The notes under the pieces are model-generated. The model did no database searches and was not told the DNA's origin. It worked only from the letters and a program-made list of their open reading frames with translations. Below, piece after piece: positions 30,089 to 37,891 of a stretch of DNA of 64,000 nt. This DNA is from Clostridium sp. Ade.TY (GTDB lineage Bacteria > Bacillota > Clostridia > Clostridiales > Clostridiaceae), in the NCBI RefSeq assembly GCF_000498355.1, contig NZ_AVSV01000028.1, positions 62,001 to 126,000 of the forward strand, in the 5' to 3' direction. Made by a program: the position numbers and the translations under genes. Numbering within the stretch: position 1 is the stretch's first letter; each line of letters opens with the position of its first letter.

Positions 30089-31942
30089 CTATATAAACAT
30101 GAAGAAATATAAAATAACACTACTTAAAGTTAAAACTATCCAAAATGCATAATCATTTACCGATCCATTATGGAGTTTTGTTAACTTTTCAAAATAAAAT
30201 TTAAAATTATATTTCATTCCCCAAAATATATCATGAGAAGATAATTTTGAATTATAATCTAATTCTCCACCAGTAAATACTTCATATTTACTATTTGAAT
30301 TTAATTTATCATAGCCTTTATAAAATAATGATTTACTATTTAAAAACAATATCAATGCTAAAGTAATTACTATAAATAATAAGAAGAATGCTACTGGATT
30401 ATATGGTGATTCATAATATAATAAACTATCATTTAATCTAATACTATTTAATACAGGCTTTAAAAAAATATTTGATACTGCATTTGGAAATAATCCTATA
30501 GCTATACATAAAATCGATAAAATACCTAAAGATATTTTCATTAACAAAGGAATATCTCCCTTATTTTTTAAATTATCTGATTGCTTTCCAGTAAAAACTG
30601 TATGAAATACTTTTATAAAAGAAGCTAGTGTCATACATGAAACAACTAAACATAAAACAGTTATAATTGGCATTCTAACCTTAAAGCTTGCCATATAAAA
30701 TAACCACTTTGAACTAAATCCATTAAAAGGAGGTATCCCACTTATAGATAAAGCTCCAATTATAAATGCACACATCGTAAATGGCATATCTTTTCCCGCT
30801 CCTGAAACTTCATCTAAATTAGTTGTTCCTGTTTTATATAATATTGCACCTGCTACTAAAAACAATAAGCATTTAAAAACAGCATGGTTTAACATATGGA
30901 AAAGTGCTGCTAAAAGACCTAAATCATAAATAACGTTATTACCTAAAAGCGCTAATCCAATCCCAATTACTATATATCCTATTTGCGATACAGAGTGAAA
31001 TGCTAATAACCTTTTAAAATCACTTTGCATAAAAGCCATAGATACTCCGGCTATCATACTAATTAAGCCTAAAATTATAAAAAGATATGCTATGTTTATA
31101 TTACCTACAATAGGAAATATAATAAAAACAATTCTAATTAATCCATAAATACCAGTTTTACTCATAACGCCTGACAATAACATTGATATTGATGAGGGTG
31201 CTGCCATATGAGCATCAGTAGGCCAAGTATGACATGGAACTATAAATGATTTTACTGCATACCCAACTATTAAAAATGCTAACGCTAATATATAAACCTT
31301 ATTATTTCCTAAATTTTCAATAGAAATTTTTTTTGATATTTCATTTAAGCTTAATGTGTGAGTTTCCATATATATTAAAACTGTTCCAAGTAATATAAAA
31401 GATGATCCTAATCCACCTGTAACTATATACTTAAATCCAGCTTCTACTGACTTATCTTTATTATTTCTAAATATAGTTAATGAAATTGCAGCTATAGTCA
31501 TTATTTCAAGCATTACATACATATTAAAAAGATCTCCTGTAAATACAAATCCTATCATGCTTCCAGTTAAAAGCATAAAAAGCATATAATACTTTGAAAG
31601 TTCAGAATCCCTCTCCATGTAATTAAATGAATATATACTTGATATAAAACAAGCTAAAGTTATTATTATTGCTATAAATAATGAAAAAGCATCTACATTC
31701 AATGATATTCCTATAGCTTCCCCATTTATAGGCTTAAATCCTCCCATCCAATAAATAAGTATTTTTTTTTCTAAAAACACATCATTTATCATAAATAAAG
31801 TTGTTATAAAACTAATAAAACAAGCCATTATTGCAATATATCTTTTTATATTTATTTTTTTATTACTTAAAAGGCCAATTAAAAATGTAGCTATAAATGG
31901 GACAATTATTGAAATTATAGGTAAGTTTGAATTTGTAATCAT
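30089..31942 (-). CDS. mbhH: Antiporter subunit MbhH/MrpD-like with an MbhI-like C-terminal extension
   Basis: Proton/ion channel subunit of the NuoL/M/N-MrpD family, 617 residues with at least fourteen membrane helices. The Proton_antipo_M region (FNMYVMLEIMTIAAISL, TWPTDAHMAAPSS, AVFKCLLFLVAGAI) holds the conserved Glu, Lys and His residues. MrpD and MbhH are about 500 residues. The last 110 or so here add a membrane helix, the amphipathic stretch GMKYNFKFYFEKLTKLHNGSV and a final helix, which looks like a fused MbhI. No separate MbhI gene is in the operon. The start overlaps the MrpC-like gene by 4 bp. Confidence 0.92.
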   Translation of the reverse strand: MITNSNLPIISIIVPFIATFLIGLLSNKKINIKRYIAIMACFISFITTLFMINDVFLEKKILIYWMGGFKPINGEAIGISLNVDAFSLFIAIIITLACFISSIYSFNYMERDSELSKYYMLFMLLTGSMIGFVFTGDLFNMYVMLEIMTIAAISLTIFRNNKDKSVEAGFKYIVTGGLGSSFILLGTVLIYMETHTLSLNEISKKISIENLGNNKVYILALAFLIVGYAVKSFIVPCHTWPTDAHMAAPSSISMLLSGVMSKTGIYGLIRIVFIIFPIVGNINIAYLFIILGLISMIAGVSMAFMQSDFKRLLAFHSVSQIGYIVIGIGLALLGNNVIYDLGLLAALFHMLNHAVFKCLLFLVAGAILYKTGTTNLDEVSGAGKDMPFTMCAFIIGALSISGIPPFNGFSSKWLFYMASFKVRMPIITVLCLVVSCMTLASFIKVFHTVFTGKQSDNLKNKGDIPLLMKISLGILSILCIAIGLFPNAVSNIFLKPVLNSIRLNDSLLYYESPYNPVAFFLLFIVITLALILFLNSKSLFYKGYDKLNSNSKYEVFTGGELDYNSKLSSHDIFWGMKYNFKFYFEKLTKLHNGSVNDYAFWIVLTLSSVILYFFMFI

Positions 31943-32292
31943 CCTTTAATCCTCCTTACCTCATCTGCATTTATAGAACCATAATGCTCTTTTATCTTTA
32001 TTATTATAGATAAAGATAGTGCTGTTACACATGCACCTATTACAATTGATGTAAGAGTTAACGCCTGAGGTACAGGGTCTACTATATTACTAGTTATATT
32101 AATTCCATCTGAAAATATAGGTGCTGTCCCTCCTTTTGAATATCCAATGCTTATAAGAAGTAAATTTATTCCATAGTCTAATATCCCCATTCCAATAACT
32201 ATTTTTATTAAATTCTTTTTATTTATAATTATTAATATTCCTATTATAAATAGTGTAAATCCCCCTAAATAATTAATTATCAATTCTTTCAT
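31939..32292 (-). CDS. mbhG: Antiporter subunit MbhG/MrpC-like
   Basis: 117 residues, three membrane helices, NuoK/MrpC fold (IGMGILDYGINLLLISIG; later DPVPQALTLTSIVIG, the family's strongest block). It overlaps the previous gene by 20 bp and the next by 4 bp, so it is translationally coupled within the Mrp module. Confidence 0.93.
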   Translation of the reverse strand: MKELIINYLGGFTLFIIGILIIINKKNLIKIVIGMGILDYGINLLLISIGYSKGGTAPIFSDGINITSNIVDPVPQALTLTSIVIGACVTALSLSIIIKIKEHYGSINADEVRRIKG

Positions 32293-32725
32293 CCCCCTCT
32301 CTTAAGGATGATATTATAACTAATATAAGAACTGAAACTCCTGAAAGCACTTTAAGTCCAACAGCAAAATTCATAAAAAATATAGAGCCAGATGAAAATA
32401 CACTACCAACTATTCCTTTGCTTAATATATTAGTAAAAAACGGAACTCCATATATTATTCCTAAAGATGCTATAAATATAAATGATAATGCAGAAATTTT
32501 TTCAGTATTTTCAAGCCTCTTTATATTAAATGTATTTAAAGTTTTTTCTCTTCCATTAGCTAAATAATATATAACAATTGCACTTGCAACTATAACACCA
32601 CCTTGAAATCCACCTCCTGGACTTAAATGCCCATGAACAATTATATAAAATCCTAATAATATAGATATTTTTAGTACAAGCTTTGAACATAAAGGTAATA
32701 TGATTTCTTTTCTCTTACTTGTCAT
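32273..32725 (-). CDS. mbhF: Antiporter subunit MbhF/MrpB-like
   Basis: 150 residues with four membrane helices and the MnhB signature HGHLSPGGGFQGG. It overlaps the MbhE-like gene upstream by 4 bp and the MrpC-like gene downstream. Part of the cation-translocating arm of the complex. Confidence 0.93.
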   Translation of the reverse strand: MTSKRKEIILPLCSKLVLKISILLGFYIIVHGHLSPGGGFQGGVIVASAIVIYYLANGREKTLNTFNIKRLENTEKISALSFIFIASLGIIYGVPFFTNILSKGIVGSVFSSGSIFFMNFAVGLKVLSGVSVLILVIISSLREGDERIDN

Positions 32726-33000
32726 TTAGAAATATCTCCTTTTTTATTGCTTCTTAAAACTACTGAAACTCCACAAATTGCAGTAAATAAAACAAATGAT
32801 TCACCTAAAGTATCATATCCTCTAAAATCAAAAACAGTTGCTGTTACTGCATTTATAGCTCCTGTTTTTTCTATTGTATTATTAAAAATTTCACTACCAA
32901 TCCCTTCATATGTTCCTTCATTATCCTTTATATCAATAGAAATTCTTAAAAAGCTAATTGCAATTATTATTAATGCTAAAACCTTTAAAAACTTTTTCAT
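32722..33000 (-). CDS. mbhE: MbhE-like subunit (equivalent of the MrpA C-terminal end)
   Basis: 92 residues: a membrane helix, a loop with the typical TATVFDFRGYDTLGE block, and a second helix. In Mrp antiporters this piece is the C-terminal end of MrpA; in MBH complexes it is a separate subunit, as here. The start overlaps the MbhD-like stop as ATGA. Confidence 0.88.
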   Translation of the reverse strand: MKKFLKVLALIIIAISFLRISIDIKDNEGTYEGIGSEIFNNTIEKTGAINAVTATVFDFRGYDTLGESFVLFTAICGVSVVLRSNKKGDISK

Positions 33001-33254
33001 TTTTTATCACTCCTTTTACTAGACACCTTCTTTAATGTAATTACAAATATAATTGGAGTTAATACTGCGCCTACGGCTCCTTCTGCAATTGCAACATCTG
33101 GTGCTCCAAGGAGTAAAAATTCAATCGCTATAAAAGATCCAAGAACTGCCATAGCTATTACACATTGTAATATATCGTCAACTACATAAACTATTACAGC
33201 AATTATTACTACAGCTAATATAATGAGGCCATTTAATATATTGAAAGAATCCAT
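32997..33254 (-). CDS. mbhD: MbhD-like subunit (DUF4040, part of MrpA)
   Basis: 85 residues, three membrane helices, with GAPDVAIAEGAVGAVLTPIIFV, of which the central EGAVGA is the conserved piece of this family, equal to a middle part of MrpA and related to NuoJ. The ATG follows AAGGAGG. The large N-terminal NuoL-like part of MrpA is absent, which is characteristic of MBH and not of a stand-alone Mrp antiporter. Confidence 0.9.
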   Translation of the reverse strand: MDSFNILNGLIILAVVIIAVIVYVVDDILQCVIAMAVLGSFIAIEFLLLGAPDVAIAEGAVGAVLTPIIFVITLKKVSSKRSDKK

Positions 33255-33256
33255 AT

Positions 33257-33589
33257 CTATTCCTCCTTATATTCATCTAGTATTGTTTCATCACAAAACT
33301 TCAAATTAATTTTATATGCTGTCCTTGCCATGTAATGTGAAGCAACTGGATTTACTATTATTAAAAATATAGTTATTATGATACATCTTAAACCTATTGA
33401 TAAATTGCCTATATTAAAAGAATATATAGAACACCCTAAAAATACAGAAATAGCTCCAAGAGTTGATATATTAGTTGATGATTGAATCTTACAAAATATA
33501 TCCTTCATTCTAAATATTCCTATAACACCAGCAAAAGAAAAAAATATTCCTACAAATATGAGTACTGAAGCTAAAATATTAATAATCAT
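33257..33589 (-). CDS. mbhC: Antiporter subunit MbhC/MrpG-like
   Basis: 110 residues from the ATG at 33589, 6 bp behind GGAGGG; three membrane helices. VIGIFRMKDIFCKIQSSTNISTLG corresponds to the MnhG signature. Its start overlaps the MrpF-like stop as ATGA. Confidence 0.92.
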   Translation of the reverse strand: MIINILASVLIFVGIFFSFAGVIGIFRMKDIFCKIQSSTNISTLGAISVFLGCSIYSFNIGNLSIGLRCIIITIFLIIVNPVASHYMARTAYKINLKFCDETILDEYKEE

Positions 33590-33846
33590 AATTTTCCCTC
33601 CAAATATTTGCATATCAATATAGTTCCTAAAAATCCTAAAAGCGTTACTATAAGACCTAAATCAATAAATATAGCCCTTTCTTTATTTACTCCATAAAGA
33701 ACCATAAAAATGCCAATTAAAATATCTATACAATCTGCAACCATAACTTTTTCAATAATAGTTTTTCCATTAAAAATTTTAACTACAAGTGCTATAGACA
33801 AAACCAAAATTATTATTTGAGCAAAATTTAATATTGAATGTATCAC
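33586..33846 (-). CDS. mbhB: Antiporter subunit MbhB/MrpF-like
   Basis: 86 residues, three membrane helices, with VMVADCIDILIG near the middle, the conserved acidic turn of MnhF. It starts at GTG 8 bp behind GGAGG, overlapping the MrpE-like stop as GTGA. Confidence 0.92.
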   Translation of the reverse strand: MIHSILNFAQIIILVLSIALVVKIFNGKTIIEKVMVADCIDILIGIFMVLYGVNKERAIFIDLGLIVTLLGFLGTILICKYLEGKL

Positions 33847-34367
33847 TCTAAGAACCTCCCAATATAATTTTCAAGGTTATTTCTTATATCATTTGATACT
33901 TTATTTTTATCTTTAATATCTATAGCATGTATATAAAGAATATTTTCTTTATCTTTTTCTTCAATATCTATTGTTATAGTTCCAGGTGTAAAAGTTATAC
34001 TATTTCCTAAGAAATATATTCCTAAGTCTGATTTTAAACTAGTATTATATTTAAATATTCCAGGACTTATATTTATTTTTTTAGATAATGATCTTTTTGC
34101 CACATCAAAATTCGCTTTAATAAGTTCTAAAATATATATTGGAATAAATATTATAAAATTTATTAAAAAGTTATTTTTAAAAATTATTTTTTCTAAATCA
34201 TTATCTAATCTTTTAATTATAAATATAGTTATTATTAATGAAATTATTAATCCTAAAATAGTTTCTTGAATATTTATAATACTTAAACTAAAATCAGAAA
34301 TTGAAAGACCTTCCCAAATTAAAAACAAAATAAACCAAGTTAATAAAAGCTTTTTATATTCTTTCAT
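33843..34367 (-). CDS. mbhA: Antiporter subunit MbhA/MrpE-like
   Basis: 174 residues from the ATG at 34367 behind AGGAG, which itself contains the hypB stop codon. Two or three N-terminal membrane helices are followed by a cytoplasmic domain with the MnhE block GNSITFTPGTITIDIE. It opens the Mrp-like part of the operon, directly after hypB. Confidence 0.92.
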   Translation of the reverse strand: MKEYKKLLLTWFILFLIWEGLSISDFSLSIINIQETILGLIISLIITIFIIKRLDNDLEKIIFKNNFLINFIIFIPIYILELIKANFDVAKRSLSKKINISPGIFKYNTSLKSDLGIYFLGNSITFTPGTITIDIEEKDKENILYIHAIDIKDKNKVSNDIRNNLENYIGRFLE

Positions 34368-34375
34368 AATTTCTC

Positions 34376-35029
34376 CTAGCATTTTTTTATATTACTAACT
34401 ATCCACTCTTTAACTTCCATTAAGCATCCATGAACTTTTGAATTAACAGCAAAAATTTTTATATTTTTATTTCTTTTTGTAGCTTCATCAAAAACTTTAT
34501 TATAATCAAAATTAAAATAACTTCTCAAATCACTTTTAGTTATTATTAAACTATTACATTTAGTAAACATTAATGGATATTTTGAAACTTTATCATCTCC
34601 TTCCGGAACTGATAAAAGAGCAATTTTTAAATGTTCTCCTATATTAAACTCAGCAGGGCAAACTAAATTACCTATATTCTCAACTATTAATATATCTATT
34701 TCTTTAAGATTAAAATTATTAAGTATATTTTTAATTGATTGAGCTTCTATATGACATGCCCCATCTGTATTTAATTGAACTACTGGTACATTCTCTTTAG
34801 ATATTAATTCAGCATCTATCTTTCCTGCTATATCCCCTTCTATTACAGCGACTTTTAAATTTTCTTTTTTTAATTCTTTTATTAAATTTAATATAAATGT
34901 TGTCTTGCCAGCTCCAGGAGATCCCATAACATTTAACATAATTACTCCATTTTCACTTAACTTTTCATTAAGTTCTTTATGACAGTCTTCATTCCATTCC
35001 ATTATTTGTCTTACTACCTTTATTTCCAT
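34376..35029 (-). CDS. hypB: Hydrogenase nickel-incorporation GTPase HypB
   Basis: GTPase that inserts nickel into the hydrogenase large subunit together with HypA. 217 residues: P-loop GSPGAGKTT at 37-45, metal site region GACHIEAQS, and the G4-like motif ITKSDL. There is no His-rich nickel-storage N-terminus. Its ATG directly follows the hypA stop (TAAATG). Only hypA and hypB are in this operon; hypC-F must be elsewhere. Confidence 0.96.
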   Translation of the reverse strand: MEIKVVRQIMEWNEDCHKELNEKLSENGVIMLNVMGSPGAGKTTFILNLIKELKKENLKVAVIEGDIAGKIDAELISKENVPVVQLNTDGACHIEAQSIKNILNNFNLKEIDILIVENIGNLVCPAEFNIGEHLKIALLSVPEGDDKVSKYPLMFTKCNSLIITKSDLRSYFNFDYNKVFDEATKRNKNIKIFAVNSKVHGCLMEVKEWIVSNIKKC

Positions 35030-35368
35030 TTAATCAACCTCCAAACTTTCTAAATAAAATTCATTTCCCCCTAAAATTTTTAAATTTAAACTACTACATA
35101 ATGGGCAAATATAATCTTTATTTATTTCACCTTCATACAAGCAATCTAAACATTTTATTTTTGCATTTATCTTTTTTATATTTATTTTTGCATTTTCAGC
35201 TACTGTTCCTTTACTAATAATTTCAAAATAATAATTTATACAATTTGGTACTAGTCCGCAAAATTCACCAACGCATAAATTTATTTCTTTTATAAATTTA
35301 AAGTTTCTTTTCCTTCTTTCTTCTAAACAAATATTTAATATACTTTGTGTAACAGATAATTCATGCAT
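35030..35368 (-). CDS. hypA: Hydrogenase nickel-insertion protein HypA
   Basis: Nickel metallochaperone of 112 residues. It starts MHELSV, giving the nickel-binding His 2, and has a zinc site of two CxxC pairs (CLDC and CPLC). The ribosome binding site AGGTG overlaps the stop codon of the large-subunit gene, so the two are coupled. Confidence 0.96.
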   Translation of the reverse strand: MHELSVTQSILNICLEERRKRNFKFIKEINLCVGEFCGLVPNCINYYFEIISKGTVAENAKINIKKINAKIKCLDCLYEGEINKDYICPLCSSLNLKILGGNEFYLESLEVD

Positions 35369-35372
35369 AATA

Positions 35373-36455
35373 TCACCTATCTAAACAAGAAAAACATGGA
35401 TCTATACTTGCTACAATAAGTCCAGCATCACTTATTGTATTTTCCTTCAACATTTTAGGAATAGTTGCTGCATTTTTAAATGTTGGTACATGAATATTTA
35501 CTCTTCCATTTGTTTGTCCTCCATTTGAAACTACATAATAAGTAACTTCACCTCTTGGTGCTTCAATTCTAGATAAATATTCTCCTTCTGGTATTTTCAT
35601 AAATTTAATTCCTAAATTTATTTCTGTATCCGGTAAATTATCTAATGCTTGTTTTATTATTTTAATACTTTCATTTATTTCTAATATTCTAACTACAACT
35701 CTAGAAAAAACATCACAGCCTGTCTCTACTATATTTCTAAAATCAAAATCCTCATATGAACAATATGGATCAAGTTTTCTAACATCATCTTTCATTCCAG
35801 ATGCCCTACCATGTGGCCCACAAGCTCCATATATTATTGCATCTTCTTTTGTTAATATACCAACTCCTTTAGTTCTAAGTTCTGTAATCTTATCTTTAAT
35901 AAATATTTCTGTAATTTTTTTATGTTCTTCTAAAACTTCATTTAATAAATATTTAATGTTTTCTTTTTGTTCTATACTTATATCTCTTCTTACCCCACCT
36001 ATAATATTCATTGCATAATTAACTCTATTTCCAGATGCTTCTTCTAAAATATTCATTATTTTTTCCCTTGTTTTAAAGCACATCATAAATAAAGAATCAA
36101 AACCTATTATGTGAGCTGCAAGACCAAGCCATAAAAAATGAGAATGAAGTCTCTCAAGTTCACATACTATAATCCTTATATAATCCCCTCTCTTTGGAAC
36201 ATTGAATCCTGAAATTTTTTCTAAAGCTAAACAATATGCTAAAGTATGTGAATGAGAACATATACCACAAACCCTCTCAACTAATGTTATTGTTTGTATA
36301 TAATTTCTCTCTTCGCATAATTTTTCAATTCCTCTATGGTTATAACCTATAAATACTTCAGAATTCCTTATAACTTCACCATCAGTAAATAATTTAACAT
36401 GAATAGGTTCTTCTAATGCTGGATGATATGGACCAAGTGGTACTATATAGCTCAT
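35373..36455 (-). CDS. mbhL: Energy-converting [NiFe] hydrogenase large subunit (MbhL-like)
   Basis: Catalytic subunit, 360 residues from the ATG at 36455 behind AGGAGG (a longer frame starts inside the mbhK-like gene). The four NiFe ligands are present: Cys 63 and 66 in RVCGICSHSH and Cys 354 and 357 in DPCFSC. The complete motifs separate it from the NuoD subunit of complex I, which has lost them. The protein ends DPCFSCLDR followed at once by the stop codon, so the C-terminal tail that maturation proteases usually remove is missing. It should evolve H2 from ferredoxin electrons. Confidence 0.95.
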   Translation of the reverse strand: MSYIVPLGPYHPALEEPIHVKLFTDGEVIRNSEVFIGYNHRGIEKLCEERNYIQTITLVERVCGICSHSHTLAYCLALEKISGFNVPKRGDYIRIIVCELERLHSHFLWLGLAAHIIGFDSLFMMCFKTREKIMNILEEASGNRVNYAMNIIGGVRRDISIEQKENIKYLLNEVLEEHKKITEIFIKDKITELRTKGVGILTKEDAIIYGACGPHGRASGMKDDVRKLDPYCSYEDFDFRNIVETGCDVFSRVVVRILEINESIKIIKQALDNLPDTEINLGIKFMKIPEGEYLSRIEAPRGEVTYYVVSNGGQTNGRVNIHVPTFKNAATIPKMLKENTISDAGLIVASIDPCFSCLDR

Positions 36456-36456
36456 A

Positions 36457-36840
36457 TTAATCCTCCTTTTTATATTTTTTAAGTTCATCAAGTGGCATTA
36501 TTAATATTTGTCCTTCCCCATCCTTAAATTCTTCTGGTAAAAATAATCTATTACTTCTATTTAACCCTATAAACTTTACATTCATAACTTCTTCTATTTC
36601 CTCTTCACACCATCTTGCTGATTCTTTATATATAGATGTTAAAGTCATTATTTCATTAACATTTGTAACTTTATAAGTTACTATATCTCCATCTATATCA
36701 AAGTTGTAGCAAATTACATTTTCTTTATTTTTGTTTATATATCCATTAATTATAACTAACCTTCTATTTTCCTTAATTAAATTTTCTGCCACATTAATTA
36801 TTTCTTTAGCATTTATTTCAATACATTTAAATTCATGCAT
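36457..36840 (-). CDS. mbhK: Energy-converting hydrogenase subunit (MbhK/NuoC-like)
   Basis: 127 residues, the small NuoC-type peripheral subunit. The recognisable part is the end: TSIYKESARWCEEEIEEVMNV followed by LFLPEEFKDG, the end signature of NuoC/HycE-N proteins (shown in part). The N-terminal half is divergent. It is the first gene of the operon with an ATG behind AGGAGG and precedes the large subunit by 1 bp. Confidence 0.85.
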   Translation of the reverse strand: MHEFKCIEINAKEIINVAENLIKENRRLVIINGYINKNKENVICYNFDIDGDIVTYKVTNVNEIMTLTSIYKESARWCEEEIEEVMNVKFIGLNRSNRLFLPEEFKDGEGQILIMPLDELKKYKKED

Positions 36841-37054
36841 AATAATCCTCCTATTTTACTTATATTAACTTTTTATTATTTTTATTTTTGATTTATGCTT
36901 TATTTATTAATTAAATTATATTTTTATGTTTTGAAGGTTTTCATTATGGTAATTTTTTATTTTATTAATTTTTTATTTATGTTATAATACTATTTGTTAT
37001 AATGGATTTATCCAAGTGACACGGACTTATATATTGAAAAAGGAGAATTTGTTT

Positions 37055-37468
37055 ATGGGATTAAGAGATAAATTTGATAAATATTTTAGAGACTCTTATT
37101 TTGAAAAATATGGAGATAGAATAACAAGTGCTTCTGGTACTGTAATTTCAGTTAAAACTGAAAAGAAAAATTATATTATTTTTCATAAATTAATTGTTGA
37201 TATGATAATTAAACCTGAAGTAGGTAGAGCTGCTATTAAATGTAGATATAAGAAAAATAGATGGTTTAAAGAGCCTGATTTTATTCAATTAAATAAAGGT
37301 CATAAAGTAATGATTATGGGACTTAAAGGTGTTAAAGGAAAGAAAGATGCTGAAGTTCTTCAAGTTCAAAACATCTTAAACTTAACTACAAAGAGAGATT
37401 TAATACCAATAGATCACTCTCAAATTAAAAAAGCTAGACAAACAGCTTCAAGAATGAGACAAAGATAA
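37055..37468 (+). CDS. Basic protein of unknown function, possible OB-like fold
   Basis: 137 residues from the ATG at 37055, 9 bp behind AAGGAG; an in-frame upstream ATG at 37016 has no binding site. It is rich in Lys and Arg, with alternating short beta-type stretches in the middle (SGTVISVKTE, HKVMIMGLKG) and a strongly basic end (ARQTASRMRQR). That suggests nucleic-acid binding, but I recognise no family. It stands alone, divergent from the hydrogenase operon, with its own terminator. Confidence 0.7.
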   Translation: MGLRDKFDKYFRDSYFEKYGDRITSASGTVISVKTEKKNYIIFHKLIVDMIIKPEVGRAAIKCRYKKNRWFKEPDFIQLNKGHKVMIMGLKGVKGKKDAEVLQVQNILNLTTKRDLIPIDHSQIKKARQTASRMRQR

Positions 37469-37470
37469 TA

Positions 37471-37501
37471 AAAAGCTACGTTTTATATAAACGTAGCTTT
37501 T
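37471..37501. terminator. Bidirectional terminator
   Basis: Arms AAAAGCTACGTTT and AAACGTAGCTTTT, 5-nt loop, between two convergent genes. Confidence 0.88.
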
Positions 37502-37506
37502 ATTAT

Positions 37507-37797
37507 TTAAACTTCATAATCTACAACTTTTCTATCTGTTGCAATTTCTTTAACAAAATCTTTAACCTTTAAATGTTTTGGATGATCTTGATAAATATTT
37601 AAATCCTCTAAATTATTGAAAACTGAATATAAAATAACATCCATGCTTGCATCACTATTATTAATATTTATTCCAACTTCAACTTCCTTTATTTCTTTTA
37701 TATCTTTTTTTAATTCTTCTAATAAAACTTTTAATTTCTTTGCATTTTCCATTCTTTTTTCTTCTTTTAAGTTCCACATAACTATATGTTTAATCAT
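37507..37797 (-). CDS. Dabb-family (stress-responsive alpha/beta barrel) protein
   Basis: 96 residues matching the Dabb domain (PF07876): the start MIKHIVMWNLK, a middle DVILYSVFNNLEDLNIYQDHPKH and a short end. These form dimeric ferredoxin-like barrels; the function in bacteria is not clear. The ATG follows GAGGTG. It lies between the small basic protein and the P-type ATPase, and is not obviously in an operon with either. Confidence 0.88.
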   Translation of the reverse strand: MIKHIVMWNLKEEKRMENAKKLKVLLEELKKDIKEIKEVEVGININNSDASMDVILYSVFNNLEDLNIYQDHPKHLKVKDFVKEIATDRKVVDYEV

Positions 37798-37856
37798 AAA
37801 ATATCACCTCTTTAATAATTATCTTATAATTTTCATTTTAAATAAAGTATTTTTTT

Positions 37857-37886
37857 AAAGAGAGCTAAAATTTACTAGCTCTCTTT
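37857..37886 (-). terminator. Terminator of the P-type ATPase gene
   Basis: Arms AAAGAGAGCTA and TAGCTCTCTTT with an 8-nt loop, directly after the ATPase stop. Confidence 0.85.
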
Positions 37887-37891
37887 CTTAA

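Noticed and set aside
28284..34367. Independent Mrp Na+/H+ antiporter operon
   Set aside because: The NuoL-like N-terminal part of MrpA is missing and the genes overlap in sequence with hydrogenase genes, as in MBH.
35373..36455. NuoD of complex I
   Set aside because: All four NiFe cysteines are present, and the operon has hypA and hypB; complex I NuoD lacks these ligands.
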